Shown one piece after another: positions 1-8,610 of a stretch of DNA of 64,000 nucleotides; position 1 is the first letter of the stretch, and the number at the start of each line of letters is the position of its first letter. Position numbers and translations under genes: made by a program. Origin of the DNA: Paracoccus subflavus (GTDB lineage: Bacteria > Pseudomonadota > Alphaproteobacteria > Rhodobacterales > Rhodobacteraceae); contig NZ_SISK01000009.1 in NCBI RefSeq assembly GCF_004310345.1, positions 62,001 through 126,000 on the forward strand, given 5' to 3'. Under the pieces are notes generated by a model, which was not told where the DNA came from, ran no database searches, and saw nothing but the letters and a program-made list of their open reading frames with translations.

Positions 1-1
1 C

Positions 2-736
2 GCCATCGCCGCAGCCCGCGACAGCATCTATATCGAATCGCAGTATTTCTGTGCCGACAGCATCACCCGCGCCATCCGGCGGCGCCTGGCCGAACCCGAC
101 GGCCCCGACGTGGTGGTCATCAATCCGCTTGCCGCCCATGGCCATCTCGAGGATCTGGCCATGCATGTCACGCGCAGCCGGATGGTGCGCACCCTGCGCC
201 ACCACGATCCCCATAACCGGTTCCGGATCCTGTATCCGGTCACCGACAAGGGCGATCCGATCTATGTCCATGCCAAGATCATGATCGTGGACGACTGGCT
301 GCTGCGCATCGGGTCCAGCAATATCGACCGCAGGTCCATGGGCTTCGACACCGAATGCGACGTGGCCATAGAAGCCCCCGACGCCGCCACCCGACGGTTG
401 ATCCTGGATTTCCGCAACGACCTGCTGGCCGAGCATCTGGACACGGATCCCGCCGCCGTCAGCGACGGGATCGGTCGCCACGGCGGGCTTGTGCGCGCGG
501 TGGACCACCTGTGGCATGCCGAGGGGCGGGGGCTGCGCCCCTTGCCGCTGCGCCGCGAGAACTGGCTGGGCAGCGTGCTGGCCCGGACGCGGTTCTTCGA
601 CCCGCGCTATCGACGCAGCGCCGAGGCGCGGCTGGGCATCACGACGCGGCATCTTCTGATCGGCGGAGCGATCCTTGGCGGGGCGCTGTGGCTGGCGCGG
701 CGGGGGCGTGACCCGGGACGGCGTGAAGACATCTGA
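2..736 (+). CDS. Phospholipase D family protein, C-terminal part (5' end outside window)
   Basis: The open frame enters from the left edge in phase 2, so the N-terminus is missing. About 244 residues remain. They carry the second HKD motif of the phospholipase D superfamily: HAKIMIVDD at about residue 93, followed by GSSNIDRRS and an acidic stretch. Upstream, IYIESQYFCAD matches the strand that precedes the catalytic half in PLD and cardiolipin-synthase-type enzymes. These enzymes cleave or transfer phosphodiester headgroups using one HKD from each half. A C-terminal hydrophobic segment (HLLIGGAILGGALWLA) followed by Arg-rich residues suggests membrane anchoring. The link to the downstream EPS locus is positional only. 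The subfamily (true PLD versus cardiolipin synthase) cannot be decided from this half; the tyrosine-rich run before the HKD looks more like PLD proper. Confidence 0.85.
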   Translation, partial: AIAAARDSIYIESQYFCADSITRAIRRRLAEPDGPDVVVINPLAAHGHLEDLAMHVTRSRMVRTLRHHDPHNRFRILYPVTDKGDPIYVHAKIMIVDDWLLRIGSSNIDRRSMGFDTECDVAIEAPDAATRRLILDFRNDLLAEHLDTDPAAVSDGIGRHGGLVRAVDHLWHAEGRGLRPLPLRRENWLGSVLARTRFFDPRYRRSAEARLGITTRHLLIGGAILGGALWLARRGRDPGRREDI

Positions 737-1169
737 GGGCCGGCGGGAACCGTTGCTGCCCCTCAACTTTCCCGATGCGGCTGCCGTAGGGGGTGAAAAT
801 CCGTTTTGATGGCGAACATGCAGACATAACGAGTGGACAGGGGCATCGAAATTTTGATTCCCGGATGCAATATGCGGAAAGATAATCGTTTTTCCAAACC
901 AAAGAAACACCATGCCGATCAGGCTTTCGGGATGGTCGGATGGGCTGACTGTCAAACCGTTTCTCGTGCGTCAAGTCCCGCGAAATACTGAGGGGGTGAG
1001 ATTCCCTTGGGGCAAGCTCCGAAAACCGCTCATTTTTTTGTGGCATCGGGCAGGAATTTGCCTAGCTGACACCTTTCTGCTACCTCTGCGTGGCAGTCCT
1101 TCGTAAAGACCCTGCGCAATCGCGTGCCGCATCAGACAGGCCGCGTCATAATCTTTACAGGACAGAAAA
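737..1169. other. Intergenic region upstream of the secreted beta-helix gene
   Basis: This 433-base stretch has no convincing gene. Short open frames (for example 912-1106) lack a ribosome-binding site and recognisable protein features. It is more AT-rich than its surroundings, as expected of a promoter region. The last bases contain AGGA at 1158-1161, eight bases before the ATG at 1170. A CATAAT hexamer lies near 1145-1150, but no good -35 element sits at a proper distance, so I do not assign a promoter. Confidence 0.5.
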
Positions 1170-4100
1170 ATGCTGCTTCGTGATCTTCTTGTTGCCTTGC
1201 CCGGCATCATCGCGCCCACCGCGCCGTCGTCTCGTGCCGAAGAGGTCGAGGTCCAGTCGTCCTCGTCGATCGTCAGCCCCGCTGCCACCGCGGCAATGCC
1301 AGGAACGATCTTGCCCGACACCGGCGCATCGTCGGGCTTTCTGGGAGATGCCTTCAAGGATTTCTACGGGCAGACGGGATTCCAGGTCGCGGAGCAGGTC
1401 GAGCCTGGTCCGGCTGCGCCCGCTCCGACCGAGCCCGACCCCGCCCCCCCGGCCGCGCCCGATCCCGTGGCCCCGGCCAATCCCGACCCCGTGCCCCCGG
1501 TCAAGGATATTCCGCAGGAGGAGGTGATCCGGGACGAACCCGAGGCAGGGACGGGCGGGAACACCGGGGGCGGCGTGCCCCTGCCATCGACCGTCGATGC
1601 GATGACCGCCGAGGCCGGTCGCGTCACGACGATCGATATCAGCGGCGCCGGCGACATTGCCGATATCCGCATCCTGTCGCAGACCAGCCACGGCCATGTC
1701 AGCGTCAATCCCGACAATACCCTGTCCCTGGTGCTGAGCGAGGCGCCGACGGAAAAGTCCGACACGTCCTTCCGGTATGAAATCACCTATGCGGACGGCA
1801 AGACCCAGGAAGTCGATGCCAGGGTCGACGTGACCCCTGGGGCCGAGCCGAAGGGCTGGGGGCAGGGCGATTTCTACATGCTGGAAACCGGGGCCGATGG
1901 CCGCGCCGTGGTCGAACATGGCGAAAACCACCGCAAGATCTATGTCACCGAGGGTGCCCACGGCCTGACCCGGGCCGAGATTGCCCAGGCCGAAGGCATA
2001 TCCGCCAGCAAGGTCACAGCCGGGTGGCTGATGCAGAATCCCGAATACGGCGCCACCCCCGACAAGGCGCTGGCGACGGATCTGGGCATGCAACTGTGGT
2101 ATGCCTCGACCGATCGCAGCCAGGCCGCGACCTCGAACTGGCTCTTGTTCGAGCGGGGCTACAGCTATGAGAATACCGGTCGTCTGATCGGCCGCGGGGC
2201 GTCGGGGGAAAGTGCGCTCAACCCCGTCTATGTGGGGGCCTATGGCGAGGGGACCGATCCGATCATCGAAAAAGGTGCCCAGATCTTCCAGAACCAGTCC
2301 AAGCATGTCGTGATCCAGGATCTCGACCTGAACGGGTTCAAGGCCCTTCTGGGCGAGAACGTTCTGCTGGACAACCTCAGCTTCACCGCCAAAGAGGTCG
2401 TTGCGCAGGGCCTGACGCGCTTTACCCTGCGCGAGAGCGACATCGTGGACGTCGCCCATCTCAAGCCGGTCAATTCGGGGGCGATCTGGGACGCCGGCGC
2501 CAACAAGATTTCCGGCACCTATATCTCGGGCGTGGACGGGGCGCTGTTCGACGGCAACCTGTTCGACCGGAACGGCTGGGCCGAAGGCTATGACAAGGCG
2601 ATGTCCACCAGTAAGGCCATGCCGCCCAGCAAGTTCAACCACAACCTCTATGTCCAGAGCAACAACACCGACGTGACCCTGCGCGACAACATCTTCATGC
2701 GCGCATCCTCCTTTGGCACCCAGTTGCGGCCGGGCGGCGTGGCCGAGGACAACCTGTTCCTGGACAACAACGCGGCTCTCAATTTCTTCAAGGGCGGCAA
2801 CTATACCCTTCTCCTAGGGAATGTTGTCACCTCGGCCGGTTACAAGGATCTGGCCCTCGAAAACGGCGTCGTATCCATGGGGATCGGCAATTATACCAAG
2901 CAAAGCTCGCTGATCGACAACATCATCGCCCATCTGGCCGATCCGAACAATTCCGCCGAAGAGGCCAGGAAAAAGATCGTCCACGAGCCCCTGTCCGACC
3001 TGGGGGGATATGTGAACGACACGATCATCTATAACTGGGCCAAACCCTTGCCGAAAACCGGCGCCCGTGGCCCCGATACCAATATCGACGGTCTGAACAC
3101 GGCCGTTCTGGACCAGACCACCATCCAGAACTTCACTGCACAGCTTCTGGGCAGGAAGACAGCCACCATTTCGGATCTGGCAAACCATCTGCGCGCCCAG
3201 GCGGACGGCAAGCTGGACAAGACGGTCGATGCCGATCTGATCAATGCGTTCTTCCGCGAGGGCTTTGGTCTCGACACCAGCCTTCGGGCCAAGGCCGAGG
3301 TCGTGCGCTTCGTGCCCGACGACCGGGCCGAGGGGATGCGCTGGGACAACCGCCTGAACTGGTCGACCGAGGATCTGCCCGGAACGCAGGACGGCGATAG
3401 CGTCGATCTGGGCGGCAACCGGGTGCTGTTTGCCACGGAAACCGTGACGGTTGACGACTTCGTTTTCGGCGACTTCGGCCAGCTCAAGGCCACGGCGGGC
3501 AAGCTGACCATCGCAGGCGAGGTATCGGCCGCCGATACCGGAGGGCGGTTGCAGATCGACAATGCCGGACAGGTGTGGATCGACGGCTATCGCGACAGCG
3601 ACACCCTGACGGTCGAGATGGCGGGGGGACGGCTTGCCAACACCGGAGCCTTTGCCGGGTCTGCCGACATCGACATGGCCGAGGACGCGCAACTGCTGCT
3701 GGCCACTGCCGGGGCACGCTTCGATCTGGCCGGCGGCAGCAGCCTGACCGTGGCCGGGACCAGGGCCAAGGTCGGCTTCGACGGCGGCGATGGCAAGGCA
3801 GCGACCATGCAGTTCCACGACAATGCGACCCTGACCTTTGCCGCCGACAAGTCGGGCCTGGGCAGGATTTCCGAATTCCATTCGGGGGCCTTCGACACCT
3901 CGGACGTCCTGTCGGGCGTTCGTCTGGACGGGGATCTGGTTGTCGACCTGTCGGCGCTTGGCGCGAAATCCGGCGGAACCTGGACGCTGATCGACGCGGA
4001 CCAGATGACCGGGGCGTTCGACGACATCGCCATCACCGGCCTTGGCACCAAGCGCGACGCGCTCGTGCGCTATGACTATACCAGCGACGAGGTGATTCTG

Positions 4101-4253
4101 CTGGTCAGCGACGCGGGCAAGGGGACCGGCCAGATCCGCACCGCCACCTCCGGCGACGAACGGTTCGTCGATTACAGCCAGGATGCCGCGCTGAAGGCGT
4201 TGTGGACGACGCTGCAGGCATCCATGCCCGCTGTCACGGACGATCCGATCTGA
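1170..4253 (+). CDS. Large right-handed beta-helix surface/secreted protein, paralogue of the spike fibre at 18861
   Basis: 1,027 residues. Order: a weak signal-peptide-like start (MLLRDLLVALPGIIAP, possible cleavage near residue 23), a Pro-rich spacer with PDP/PAP repeats (about 78-112), a cadherin-like or Ig-like domain (about 140-223; TAEAG..TIDI...SHGHVSVN), then a long region from about 230 rich in short N/D/G-spaced strands typical of parallel beta-helices. A conserved module starts near residue 725 with RWDNRLNWST followed by a second strand-rich stack. From about residue 230 it is collinear with the protein at 18861-21590, sharing HRK(I/V)YV, ERGYSY, NGW.EGYD, NLFLDNN, AHLADP, TTIQ.F and WDNRLNWST. 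Known beta-helix proteins of this size include polysaccharide lyases, epimerases and tailspikes; no catalytic site is identifiable. Inference: it binds or processes the polysaccharide of this locus outside the cytoplasm. The start has AGGA eight bases upstream. Confidence 0.75.
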   Translation: MLLRDLLVALPGIIAPTAPSSRAEEVEVQSSSSIVSPAATAAMPGTILPDTGASSGFLGDAFKDFYGQTGFQVAEQVEPGPAAPAPTEPDPAPPAAPDPVAPANPDPVPPVKDIPQEEVIRDEPEAGTGGNTGGGVPLPSTVDAMTAEAGRVTTIDISGAGDIADIRILSQTSHGHVSVNPDNTLSLVLSEAPTEKSDTSFRYEITYADGKTQEVDARVDVTPGAEPKGWGQGDFYMLETGADGRAVVEHGENHRKIYVTEGAHGLTRAEIAQAEGISASKVTAGWLMQNPEYGATPDKALATDLGMQLWYASTDRSQAATSNWLLFERGYSYENTGRLIGRGASGESALNPVYVGAYGEGTDPIIEKGAQIFQNQSKHVVIQDLDLNGFKALLGENVLLDNLSFTAKEVVAQGLTRFTLRESDIVDVAHLKPVNSGAIWDAGANKISGTYISGVDGALFDGNLFDRNGWAEGYDKAMSTSKAMPPSKFNHNLYVQSNNTDVTLRDNIFMRASSFGTQLRPGGVAEDNLFLDNNAALNFFKGGNYTLLLGNVVTSAGYKDLALENGVVSMGIGNYTKQSSLIDNIIAHLADPNNSAEEARKKIVHEPLSDLGGYVNDTIIYNWAKPLPKTGARGPDTNIDGLNTAVLDQTTIQNFTAQLLGRKTATISDLANHLRAQADGKLDKTVDADLINAFFREGFGLDTSLRAKAEVVRFVPDDRAEGMRWDNRLNWSTEDLPGTQDGDSVDLGGNRVLFATETVTVDDFVFGDFGQLKATAGKLTIAGEVSAADTGGRLQIDNAGQVWIDGYRDSDTLTVEMAGGRLANTGAFAGSADIDMAEDAQLLLATAGARFDLAGGSSLTVAGTRAKVGFDGGDGKAATMQFHDNATLTFAADKSGLGRISEFHSGAFDTSDVLSGVRLDGDLVVDLSALGAKSGGTWTLIDADQMTGAFDDIAITGLGTKRDALVRYDYTSDEVILLVSDAGKGTGQIRTATSGDERFVDYSQDAALKALWTTLQASMPAVTDDPI

Positions 4254-4266
4254 TCCAGGCCGACGT

Positions 4267-4285
4267 GCCCCCGCATCGCGGGGGC
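4267..4285 (+). terminator. GC-rich hairpin after the beta-helix gene
   Basis: Perfect 8-bp stem GCCCCCGC/GCGGGGGC with a 3-base loop, 14 bases after the stop at 4253. No T-tract follows, so it may be a weak or Rho-assisted terminator. Confidence 0.5.
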
Positions 4286-4537
4286 GGGCGAATGAACCGC
4301 ACCCAGGGGCCGCATGATCCGCACCGGATATGCGGCCTTTGACATTTTTTGGCGGCGACCGGCGCGGGGGGCTGCTGGATCTCTGGCGTCCGGTTGGCTA
4401 GGTTGCGCCGGAATGCCGGACCGGACGCCGTTGCAGGGTCCGGGGGCAAGGCGGAAAGGATCGGGGATGGCGCACGCGCAATTTGCGGCGGAGACCGGTG
4501 AACGGGGCCGCGGCAGGGTCCGAATGGATCGGCCCTG

Positions 4538-5137
4538 ATGATGGTATGCATTCTGGCGCGCTGGCAGCCCGGGATCGGCGATCCCGGCTGGCGGGGCTGG
4601 GCAACGGTTCTGCTGTATCTGGCAGCCATGGTGATTGCCTGGCGCGCCAGCCGCGCGACGTTTCCCCCGGCGACCCGGCTGCGGGAACGCAGCTTCTGGA
4701 TGCTGACCGCGCTGATCCTGGGATTTCTGGCCGTCAACAAGCAGCTTGACCTGCAATCGGCGCTGACCGCCCTTGGGCGCTGCATGGCCCATGCCCAGGG
4801 CTGGTACGGTCAGCGGCGTCTGGTGCAGGTGGCCTTTCTGGCAGGGCTGGCGATTGCGGGGGTCGTCTTTGTGGCGGCGCTGCTGCACCTGCTGCGGGGC
4901 AGTTGGCCGCGCAGCGCCCTGCCGGTCATCGGGCTGGTCTTTGTCTGCACTTTCGTGCTGATGCGGGCGGCGGGCTTTCACCACATGGACCGCATCCTGG
5001 GCGTGCCGCTGCTGAGGCTGCGGGCCAACAACGTCCTGGAATGGACCGGCCCCATCCTGATCATGCTGGGCGCCCTTCGGGTTTCGTACCAGAGGGGCAG
5101 GCCTGTCCACCATCACACCGATCGAGTGCTGCCATGA
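4538..5137 (+). CDS. Multi-pass membrane protein of unknown function
   Basis: 199 residues with four likely transmembrane segments (about 20-36, 53-67, 97-118 and 127-143) and a possible fifth near the C-terminus (GPILIMLGAL). I recognise no family. It ends in an ATGA overlap with the next gene, a GT2 glycosyltransferase, so the two are probably translationally coupled. That suggests a role in EPS or cell-surface metabolism, but only from context. The ribosome-binding site is weak; ATG codons at 4538 and 4541 are both possible. The preceding gap (4254-4537) contains the hairpin at 4267-4285 and no other gene I can support. Confidence 0.7.
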   Translation: MMVCILARWQPGIGDPGWRGWATVLLYLAAMVIAWRASRATFPPATRLRERSFWMLTALILGFLAVNKQLDLQSALTALGRCMAHAQGWYGQRRLVQVAFLAGLAIAGVVFVAALLHLLRGSWPRSALPVIGLVFVCTFVLMRAAGFHHMDRILGVPLLRLRANNVLEWTGPILIMLGALRVSYQRGRPVHHHTDRVLP

Positions 5138-6111
5138 CTTCCCCTGTCGCCGTCATCATCGTCAATTACGGAACCGCCGATCTGGCCATCGCCGGGGTCG
5201 AAAGCGTTCTGGCACGCCATCATGGCGGCCATCCGGTCAAGGTTCATCTGCTGGACAATGCCTCGCCCGGCGGCGACGCGGCGGCCTTTGCCCAGGCCCA
5301 TGCCGCGCGCGGCTGGGGAGATCGGGTCCGGCTGTGGCCGCAGACGGAAAACCACGGCTTTGGCCGGGGCAACAACGTCGTCATCCATGCCCTGCTGGAC
5401 AGCCCGTCCCCGCCGGATTACGTGTTCCTGCTGAATCCCGATGCCCAGCTTGAAAACGAGGCGATCGCCATCCTGGCCGACCGTCTGGACGCCGATCCCC
5501 AGGCCGCCGCGGCCGGGGCGGGCATCGCGCAGCCCGATGGTGCCCGGGTGGCGGCCGCCTTTCGCTTTCCCTCGGCGCGCGGCGAATTCGCCCGTGCCCT
5601 GAACTTCGGTCCGGTCAGCCGGCTGTTTGGGCATCATGTGATCTCTCTGCCGGTCGATCAGCCCGACGGGCCGGTTGACTGGGTCTCCGGGGCGGCGGTG
5701 ATGATGCGCCTGTCCGTGCTGCGCGATCTGGGCGCCTTCGATCCCGACTTCTTTCTGTATCACGAGGAGGTCGAATTGATGTTCCGCATGACAAAGGCGG
5801 GCCACCGCATCCTTTATGTGCCCGCCGCCCGCGTCCAGCATGTCGAGGGCGCCGCCACCGACGTCAGAAGCGGCGCGCCCGAGCGCAGCCGCAGGCCGGA
5901 ATACTGGTATGAATCCTGGCGCCATTACCATACCAAGACGCGCGGTCGCTGGGGTGCCGCGGCGACGGGCCTGGCCTGGATGGCCGGCGCCGCCCTGAAC
6001 GCCCCGCTGGCCCGCGCCAGGGGGCAGGAACTGAGGGCACCCAAGGCCTTTTTCGGCGATTTCACGCGGCTGGTCCTGCGTCCCCTGCTGCGCGGCGGGC
6101 CAAGGAACTAG
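5134..6111 (+). CDS. GT2 family glycosyltransferase, rhamnosyltransferase-like (WbbL type)
   Basis: 325 residues with a GT-A fold pattern: VAVIIVNYGT at the N-terminus, HLLDNASPGG, the ENHGFGRGNN segment, a metal/nucleotide-sugar NPDA motif near residue 100, and the late DPDFFLYHEEVEL..R motif typical of rhamnosyl-like GT2 enzymes. It would transfer a sugar from a nucleotide-sugar donor to the lipid-linked EPS repeat on the cytoplasmic face of the membrane. The ATG at 5134 overlaps the upstream stop (ATGA), and the first strand of the fold begins within five residues. The frame stays open upstream to 4903, but that part lies inside the previous gene and encodes no recognisable protein. The donor sugar cannot be deduced. 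Confidence 0.88.
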   Translation: MTSPVAVIIVNYGTADLAIAGVESVLARHHGGHPVKVHLLDNASPGGDAAAFAQAHAARGWGDRVRLWPQTENHGFGRGNNVVIHALLDSPSPPDYVFLLNPDAQLENEAIAILADRLDADPQAAAAGAGIAQPDGARVAAAFRFPSARGEFARALNFGPVSRLFGHHVISLPVDQPDGPVDWVSGAAVMMRLSVLRDLGAFDPDFFLYHEEVELMFRMTKAGHRILYVPAARVQHVEGAATDVRSGAPERSRRPEYWYESWRHYHTKTRGRWGAAATGLAWMAGAALNAPLARARGQELRAPKAFFGDFTRLVLRPLLRGGPRN

Positions 6112-6130
6112 CGGTGTCGCTGCCCGCCTG

Positions 6131-7201
6131 TCATCCCTTGTCGCGGATGTCGCGCTGATAATCGGGATACCAGCGGTCCAAGTCGGCCACGGGCGTGTTC
6201 CAGACCTTGCGCCAGCGGCGCATGGCCGTCAGCACGCCGCGGGCCTGCGGCAGATCCCAGCGGCGCGACAGCGTGTCCTTGATGGTTTCGCCCAAGAGCC
6301 GCCGCCACAGCATCGCCCGATACGAGGGCAGCCACCGGGCGGGGTCGTCGGCATTGCGCTTGATGAAGACCAGCATGTTAAGCATTTGAAAGGTCGTGGT
6401 CGTCCGCCGCTTGATCCGCCCGCCCGCTGCCTCGTGATGGTGCAGCCGCGCTTCGTTCGAACCCAGGAGGATGCCGTGCCGGCCATAACGGTAAGTAGCG
6501 TCCAGATCTTCGAGCGCGGCGTAAAATCGCAAAGCGCGATCAAAGGGTTCCGACAGGGCGATGGACCTGCGCACACTTAGCGCATGGCCAGCTATGAATG
6601 CGGTGGGGATCACGTCCAGATGCGCGAATTCCATAGGAACCGCATTGGGACGCTCACCTTCGTATTTCAGGAACAGCGTATGCAGGCTTTGAAACAAAAT
6701 ATGCCGGTTGACCCAGCGGCCAAAGCGATACTGCATGACCCGGTCGCGCAGGCCCGACACGGCAGTTCCTGCGCCGTTTTCCTTGCGCGCCAGTCCTGAA
6801 ACAGCTTGCGCATCGGGCGGCACGGGCAGATTCCTGCCGCCGACCGCCGCCACCACGCCACGCCGGTCGGCGGCATAGACCGCCAGAACCCGTTCGGCGA
6901 AATCGGGATACAGGAACGTGTCGTCGTCGATCATCACCACGATGTCGCCCCTGGCCTGTTCGACCCCCTGGTTGCGCTGCGTGGCCGACGACGCCGTGTC
7001 GGCCTGAAGATAATCCAGCCGGATGCCGGGACGATCCGCCATCAGCGCCTGAACGGCACCGCGCGTCACCGTCCAGTCGTCCGAGGAATCGACCACCACC
7101 ACCTGCATGGGCGGAACCGTCTGGTCCAGCGCCAGCGGCAGGGCGCGCAGCAGCACGTCGCGGCGGTTGTAGGTCGGGATGACAAGCGACCAGGTCAGCA
7201 T
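6131..7201 (-). CDS. GT2 family glycosyltransferase
   Basis: 356 residues. Begins MLTWSLVIPTYNRRD, the canonical first strand of GT-A enzymes, then VVVVDSSDD and a DDD-type metal-binding motif (VVMIDDDTFLYPDF). Position 7201 was chosen because the GT fold starts there and GAAGGGGG lies upstream; the frame extends to 7312, but the extra residues do not resemble a GT N-terminus. It runs convergently to the GT2 at 5134, with 19 bases between stops, and divergently from the GT4 at 7396, so 7202-7395 should contain promoters for both directions. It probably adds one residue of the EPS repeat; acceptor and donor are unknown. Confidence 0.87.
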   Translation of the reverse strand: MLTWSLVIPTYNRRDVLLRALPLALDQTVPPMQVVVVDSSDDWTVTRGAVQALMADRPGIRLDYLQADTASSATQRNQGVEQARGDIVVMIDDDTFLYPDFAERVLAVYAADRRGVVAAVGGRNLPVPPDAQAVSGLARKENGAGTAVSGLRDRVMQYRFGRWVNRHILFQSLHTLFLKYEGERPNAVPMEFAHLDVIPTAFIAGHALSVRRSIALSEPFDRALRFYAALEDLDATYRYGRHGILLGSNEARLHHHEAAGGRIKRRTTTTFQMLNMLVFIKRNADDPARWLPSYRAMLWRRLLGETIKDTLSRRWDLPQARGVLTAMRRWRKVWNTPVADLDRWYPDYQRDIRDKG

Positions 7202-7395
7202 GGAACAGGCACCCCCTTCTCCGTTTCGCAAGCCATAGGACAAACGCGGGGGGATGACAAACCGGGGTTTTCCGCAGGCCATGGCCGTCGCCGGGGAAGC
7301 AACCAAAGACATGGGGGAACGCTCAGGGCTATGGCCTTGGGCGGCGTTTTTGCCTTAGATGCTGGCGAACCTGCCACGAAAGCCCCGTTCGTCCC

Positions 7396-8610
7396 ATGCC
7401 AGCCCCCCGTGTCGCCTATCTGGTCGGCGAATATCCTGCCGTGTCCCACACCTTTGTCCTGCGCGAGGTCGCGGCCTTGCGGGCCGAGGGTCTGGAGATC
7501 CTGACCTGCTCGATCCGCCGGACAGGGCCCGAGCATCATCGCGGCCCGGCCGAGCGGGCCGAGGCCGAGGCCACCTTCAACGTGCTGGACGCCGCACGGT
7601 CCCCCCGCCGCCTGATCGGCGCACAGATCGCCGCCCTGCGCCGACCGGGCCTCTATCTGCGCACGCTGGGCAGGGCCTGGGCGATGCGTGGTCCCGGCCT
7701 GCGGGCGGCGCTGTATCAGTTGATCTACTTTGTCGAGGCGACGGTTCTGGCGCAGCACCTGCAACGGCGGGGCGTGGCGCATCTGCACAACCATTTCGCC
7801 CAGGCCAGTTGCACGGTGGCGCTGCTGGCGGCGCGCCTGGCGGGCATTCCCTTCAGCTTCACACTGCACGGCCCCGCCGACTTTACCGATCCCCGGCTGT
7901 GGCGGCTGGACGCCAAGATCGCGGACGCGGCATTCGTGTCCTGCATCTCGCATTTCTGCCGGTCGCAGGCGATGCTGGCCAGCCCCCCGGACCACTGGTC
8001 CCGGCTGCACATCGTCCATTGCGGGGTCGAGCCTGCCCGCTATGATGCCCCCCCGGCCACCGGAAAGAACCTTCTGTTCGTGGGCCGACTGACCGCCGCC
8101 AAGGGCGTGCCCGTCCTGATCGAGGCGATGCCCCGCATCCGGTCGGCCCATCCCGACGCGCATCTGACCCTGATCGGCGACGGGCCCGACCGCGCCCTTC
8201 TGGAAAGGCTCGTGCGCCGCCTGGATTTGTCAAAGGCCGTGACCTTTGCCGGATACCAGAGCCAGGACGAGGTGGCGCGGACCCTGGCCCGGACGGCGGT
8301 CTTCGTGCTCCCCTCGTTCGCCGAAGGCGTGCCCGTCGTGCTGATGGAGGCGATGGCCGCGCGCCGCCCCGTGGTCGCCACCCGCATTGCGGGCATTCCC
8401 GAACTGGTCGAGGATGGTGTTTCGGGCAGGGTGGTGGTCCCCGGCGACGGGGCGGCGCTGGCCGATGCGGTCTGCGACATTCTGGCCGAACCTGCCCGCG
8501 CCGCCACGATGGGCGCCGCCGGGCGGCACAAGGTCGAGGCCGAATTCGATATTGCGCAGCAGGCCGTCAAGCTGGCCGTGCTGTTTCGTCAAGAAGGAAA
8601 AATGGCATGA
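7396..8610 (+). CDS. GT4 family glycosyltransferase (colanic-acid-type)
   Basis: 404 residues with a GT-B fold. The N-terminal half has VAYLVGEYPAVSHTFVLREV and HLHNHFAQAS, a pattern of WcaL/EpsE-like enzymes. The C-terminal half has LLFVGRLTAAKG, the donor-site segment LPSFAEGVPVVLMEAMA (the conserved E-x7-E of GT4 is visible) and TRIAGIPELVEDG. It is a cytoplasmic, membrane-associated retaining glycosyltransferase. Its stop overlaps the start of the next GT4 (ATGA at 8607), so the two are co-translated. First gene of a rightward run of three GT4 genes ending at 11118. Confidence 0.88.
   Translation: MPAPRVAYLVGEYPAVSHTFVLREVAALRAEGLEILTCSIRRTGPEHHRGPAERAEAEATFNVLDAARSPRRLIGAQIAALRRPGLYLRTLGRAWAMRGPGLRAALYQLIYFVEATVLAQHLQRRGVAHLHNHFAQASCTVALLAARLAGIPFSFTLHGPADFTDPRLWRLDAKIADAAFVSCISHFCRSQAMLASPPDHWSRLHIVHCGVEPARYDAPPATGKNLLFVGRLTAAKGVPVLIEAMPRIRSAHPDAHLTLIGDGPDRALLERLVRRLDLSKAVTFAGYQSQDEVARTLARTAVFVLPSFAEGVPVVLMEAMAARRPVVATRIAGIPELVEDGVSGRVVVPGDGAALADAVCDILAEPARAATMGAAGRHKVEAEFDIAQQAVKLAVLFRQEGKMA

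Noticed and set aside
912..1106. 64-residue frame upstream of the beta-helix gene
   Set aside because: No ribosome-binding site, no recognisable protein features, in a likely promoter region.
1155..2642. 495-residue minus-strand frame opposite the secreted beta-helix gene
   Set aside because: Shadow frame with biased composition and no start signal; the plus-strand frame has a paralogue and domain structure.
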